From Candidatus Rokuibacteriota bacterium (GTDB lineage: Bacteria; Methylomirabilota; Methylomirabilia; Rokubacteriales; CSP1-6), in the NCBI GenBank assembly GCA_016201575.1, contig JACQCN010000087.1, positions 1 to 5,298 of the forward strand: a DNA stretch of 5,298 nucleotides, written 5' to 3'. Below, one piece after another: positions 3,267-5,298 of this stretch. How positions within the stretch are numbered: position 1 is the stretch's first letter; the number at the start of each line of letters is the position of its first letter. Both the position numbers and the translations under genes were made by a program. The notes under the pieces were generated by a model. It ran no database searches, was not told where the DNA came from, and saw nothing but the letters and a program-made list of their open reading frames with translations.

Positions 3267-5298
3267 TGGCCGCGGAGGGCCGCTGGATCGGCCGGCCGGT
3301 GAAGCGGGTCGAGGACGCGCGCCTCCTGACCGGGCGCGGGCGGTTCGTCGACGACCTCCCGATCCCCAACGTCCACCACGCCGCCATCGTCCGCTCGCCG
3401 CACGCCCACGCGCGCGTGCGCGGCTACGACACGGCCGGCGCCCTCGCCATGCCGGGCGTCGTCGCCGTCCTCACGGGCGCCGACGTCGCCGCGCACACGC
3501 GGCCCTTCCCGGTCGGCGTGACGGCGCCGGTCCGCTACTTCGGCGCGGCCACCGACAAGGTCCGCTTCGTGGGCGAGCCGGTGGCGGTGGTCGTCGCCCG
3601 CGACCGCTACGCGGCCGAGGACGCGGCCGAGCGCGTGGTCGTGGAGTACGAGCCGTTGCCCGCCGTCGTCGACCCCGAGCGCGCGCTCCGCGACGACGCG
3701 CCCGTGCTGCACGAGGCGGTCGGGTCGAACCTGGCCTGTCACCGGCGCCTCGTCTACGGCGATCCCGACCGGGCCTTCGGCGGGGCCGACGTCGTTGTCC
3801 GCGAGCGGTTCCGGTATCCCAAGTACGCGTCGACCCCCATCGAGACCTACGGCGTGGTCGCCCGCTGGGACCCGTTCGAGGGGGTGCTCACCGTCTGGTC
3901 CAACTTCACGGGCCCGTTCGCCATGCATTCGCTCGTGGCGCGCGCGCTCCAGCTCCCCGAGAACCGGCTGCGGTTCGTGATCGCGCCGGACATCGGCGGG
4001 AGCTTCGGCATCAAGTCGAGCCTTTACCCGTACCTCGCGCTGATCGGGCTGGCCGCGATGCGCGCCGGCGTGGCGGTGAAGTGGATCGAGACGCGCCGCG
4101 AGCACCTCCTGGCGTCCTCGAGCGGCACCGACCGGATCGCGGAGCGGGAGCTGGCGGCCCGCCGCGACGGGACCATCCTCGGCATGCGCTGCCGGTGGTA
4201 CGACAACGTCGGGGGCTACGTCCGCGCCCCGGAGCCGGGCTGCACCTTCCGCCCGGTCGGCAACTACGTCGGCCCGTACCGGTTCCAGCACCTGGAGGTC
4301 GACGCCTCCGTCGTGATGACGAACAAAATGCCGACGGGCCCGAACCGCGGCTACGGCTGCGGCCATCTCTACTTCGAGACCGAGCGCATGGTGGACCTCC
4401 TCGCGGTGAAGCTCGGGCTCGATCCGGCGGAGGTGCGGCGGCGCAACCTGATCCCGCGCGACGCGTTCCCGTACCGCACGCCGACCGGCGGGCTCTACGA
4501 CAGCGGCGACTTCGAGGCGGCGCTCGACCAGGCGCTCGCCCGCGCCGGGTACGACGAGCTGCGGCGGATGCAGGCCCAAGCGCGCGCCGAGGGCCGGCTG
4601 GTGGGCGTCGGGATCGCCCTCGCCGTCGATCCGTCGGTCTCGAACATGGGCTACGTGGCGATCGCCCTCGACCCGCAGTACCGGGCGAAGCCCGAGTATC
4701 TCCCGAAGTCGGGGGCGACCGAGGCGTGCACGATCACCGTGGACCCGAGCGGGGGCGTGGTCGCGGTCCTGGGCACGGCGCCGCAGGGCCAGGGCCACCA
4801 GACGGTGGTGGCGCAGGTCCTCGCCGAGGAGCTCGGCCTCGATCCCGGCGAGATCGCCGTCGTCGACGAGATGGACACCTTCACCCGGATCTGGTCGATC
4901 TCGTCGGGGACCTACTCGAGCCGCTTCGGCGCCATCGGCGTCAGCGCCGTGGCGCTGGCGGCGCGGAAGCTGAAGGCCCGGCTGATCGAGCAGGCGGCGG
5001 CGCTGACGGAGCGGCCCGCCGACGCGCTCGAGTTCCGGGACGGCGCGGTGCGGGCGCGGACCGGCGCGGGGCCGAGCTACTCGATCAAGGAGCTGGCCGG
5101 CCGCGCGCACTGGAACAGCGCGGCGGCGGGCCCGGGGGTGGAGCCGGGCCTCCAGGTCACCGCGGTGTTCGGATTCGAGGGCGCGACCGCGGTCGACGCG
5201 GACGATCGCGTGAACTCCTCCAGCACCTACGGCTTCATCGCCGAGGTGATGGCGGTCGAGGTGGACCCGGAGACGGGGTGCGTCCGGATCCTGAAGTA
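3266..5298 (+). CDS. Xanthine dehydrogenase-family molybdopterin-binding subunit (3' truncated by window end)
   Basis: The visible 677 residues are the large, molybdenum-cofactor subunit of a hydroxylase that inserts water-derived oxygen into an aldehyde or N-heterocycle. The N-terminal a/b hammerhead domain is clear (RVEDARLLTGRGRFVDD at 14-30, RSPHAHARV at 43-51, GEPVA at 104-108). The cofactor domains follow: DIGGSFGIK (242-250), NRGYGCGH (360-367), PQGQGHQT (506-513), and SSGTYSSR (546-553). The CO dehydrogenase loop AYRCSFR is absent, so this is not CoxL in function. Bovine xanthine dehydrogenase Glu802 aligns with Ser251, which argues against xanthine as substrate. Thr215 sits where Gln usually contacts molybdenum. 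Members are usually 750-800 residues, so about 100 residues, including the catalytic Glu motif, lie beyond the window. No iron-sulfur or FAD subunit gene is visible; they may lie downstream. ATG 3266 fits the family N terminus. Confidence 0.93.
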   Translation, partial: MAAEGRWIGRPVKRVEDARLLTGRGRFVDDLPIPNVHHAAIVRSPHAHARVRGYDTAGALAMPGVVAVLTGADVAAHTRPFPVGVTAPVRYFGAATDKVRFVGEPVAVVVARDRYAAEDAAERVVVEYEPLPAVVDPERALRDDAPVLHEAVGSNLACHRRLVYGDPDRAFGGADVVVRERFRYPKYASTPIETYGVVARWDPFEGVLTVWSNFTGPFAMHSLVARALQLPENRLRFVIAPDIGGSFGIKSSLYPYLALIGLAAMRAGVAVKWIETRREHLLASSSGTDRIAERELAARRDGTILGMRCRWYDNVGGYVRAPEPGCTFRPVGNYVGPYRFQHLEVDASVVMTNKMPTGPNRGYGCGHLYFETERMVDLLAVKLGLDPAEVRRRNLIPRDAFPYRTPTGGLYDSGDFEAALDQALARAGYDELRRMQAQARAEGRLVGVGIALAVDPSVSNMGYVAIALDPQYRAKPEYLPKSGATEACTITVDPSGGVVAVLGTAPQGQGHQTVVAQVLAEELGLDPGEIAVVDEMDTFTRIWSISSGTYSSRFGAIGVSAVALAARKLKARLIEQAAALTERPADALEFRDGAVRARTGAGPSYSIKELAGRAHWNSAAAGPGVEPGLQVTAVFGFEGATAVDADDRVNSSSTYGFIAEVMAVEVDPETGCVRILK

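Noticed and set aside
1624..3387. Long minus-strand open frame of 587 codons across the hydrolase and hydratase
   Set aside because: It lies antisense to two well-supported genes and spans their junction. The translation is Arg/Pro/Ala-rich without recognisable motifs, so it is a GC-content shadow.
3194..5110. Long minus-strand open frame of 638 codons opposite the molybdenum subunit
   Set aside because: Its translation is a low-complexity Arg/Ala/His/Asp-rich string with no domain, typical of the antisense frame of a GC-rich gene. The plus-strand frame carries clear family motifs throughout.
3266..5298. Aerobic CO dehydrogenase large subunit (CoxL)
   Set aside because: The diagnostic AYRCSFR active-site loop is missing; the equivalent region reads NRGYGCGH. 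The fold family fits, but the specific function does not.

Overview
The window is very GC-rich (roughly 70% or more by eye) and densely coded. Recognisable Shine-Dalgarno motifs precede some starts, and the genes are of bacterial catabolic types. This suggests a high-GC, probably aerobic, heterotrophic bacterium. Families such as the MHS transporters and the xanthine-dehydrogenase-type molybdenum subunits are abundant in soil Proteobacteria and in lineages such as Rokubacteria. The sequence alone does not fix the taxon.

Layout: positions 2-49 look like the last 15 codons of an upstream plus-strand gene. A noncoding leader of about 100 bp with inverted repeats follows, then a 64-residue charged, helical hypothetical protein (146-340, plus). 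This converges, with a 3-bp gap, on an MHS-family major facilitator transporter (344-1627, minus, GTG start). Only 29 bp separate the transporter from a divergent plus-strand run of three genes. These are a NodB-fold (polysaccharide deacetylase-like) hydrolase without a signal peptide (1657-2469), an enoyl-CoA hydratase with both catalytic glutamates (2473-3240), and the molybdopterin-binding large subunit of a xanthine-dehydrogenase-family hydroxylase. That last gene starts at 3266 and runs off the window end.

The three plus-strand genes are spaced like an operon (3 and 25 nt gaps). Together with the divergent transporter they resemble a small-molecule uptake and catabolism locus: import, molybdenum-dependent hydroxylation, hydrolysis of an amide or imide bond, then CoA-linked beta-oxidation-type hydration. 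This pathway is an inference from context and no substrate can be named.

The points most worth a second look are the unusual active-site residues of the molybdenum subunit (Thr215 where Gln is expected, and Cys-Gly-His after the conserved Arg-Gly-Tyr-Gly), a 9-codon mini-ORF whose start and stop overlap the neighbouring genes' stop and start, and the very short divergent control region. I found no mobile elements, CRISPR arrays, tRNA or rRNA genes. No stretch over 300 bp lacks a gene.
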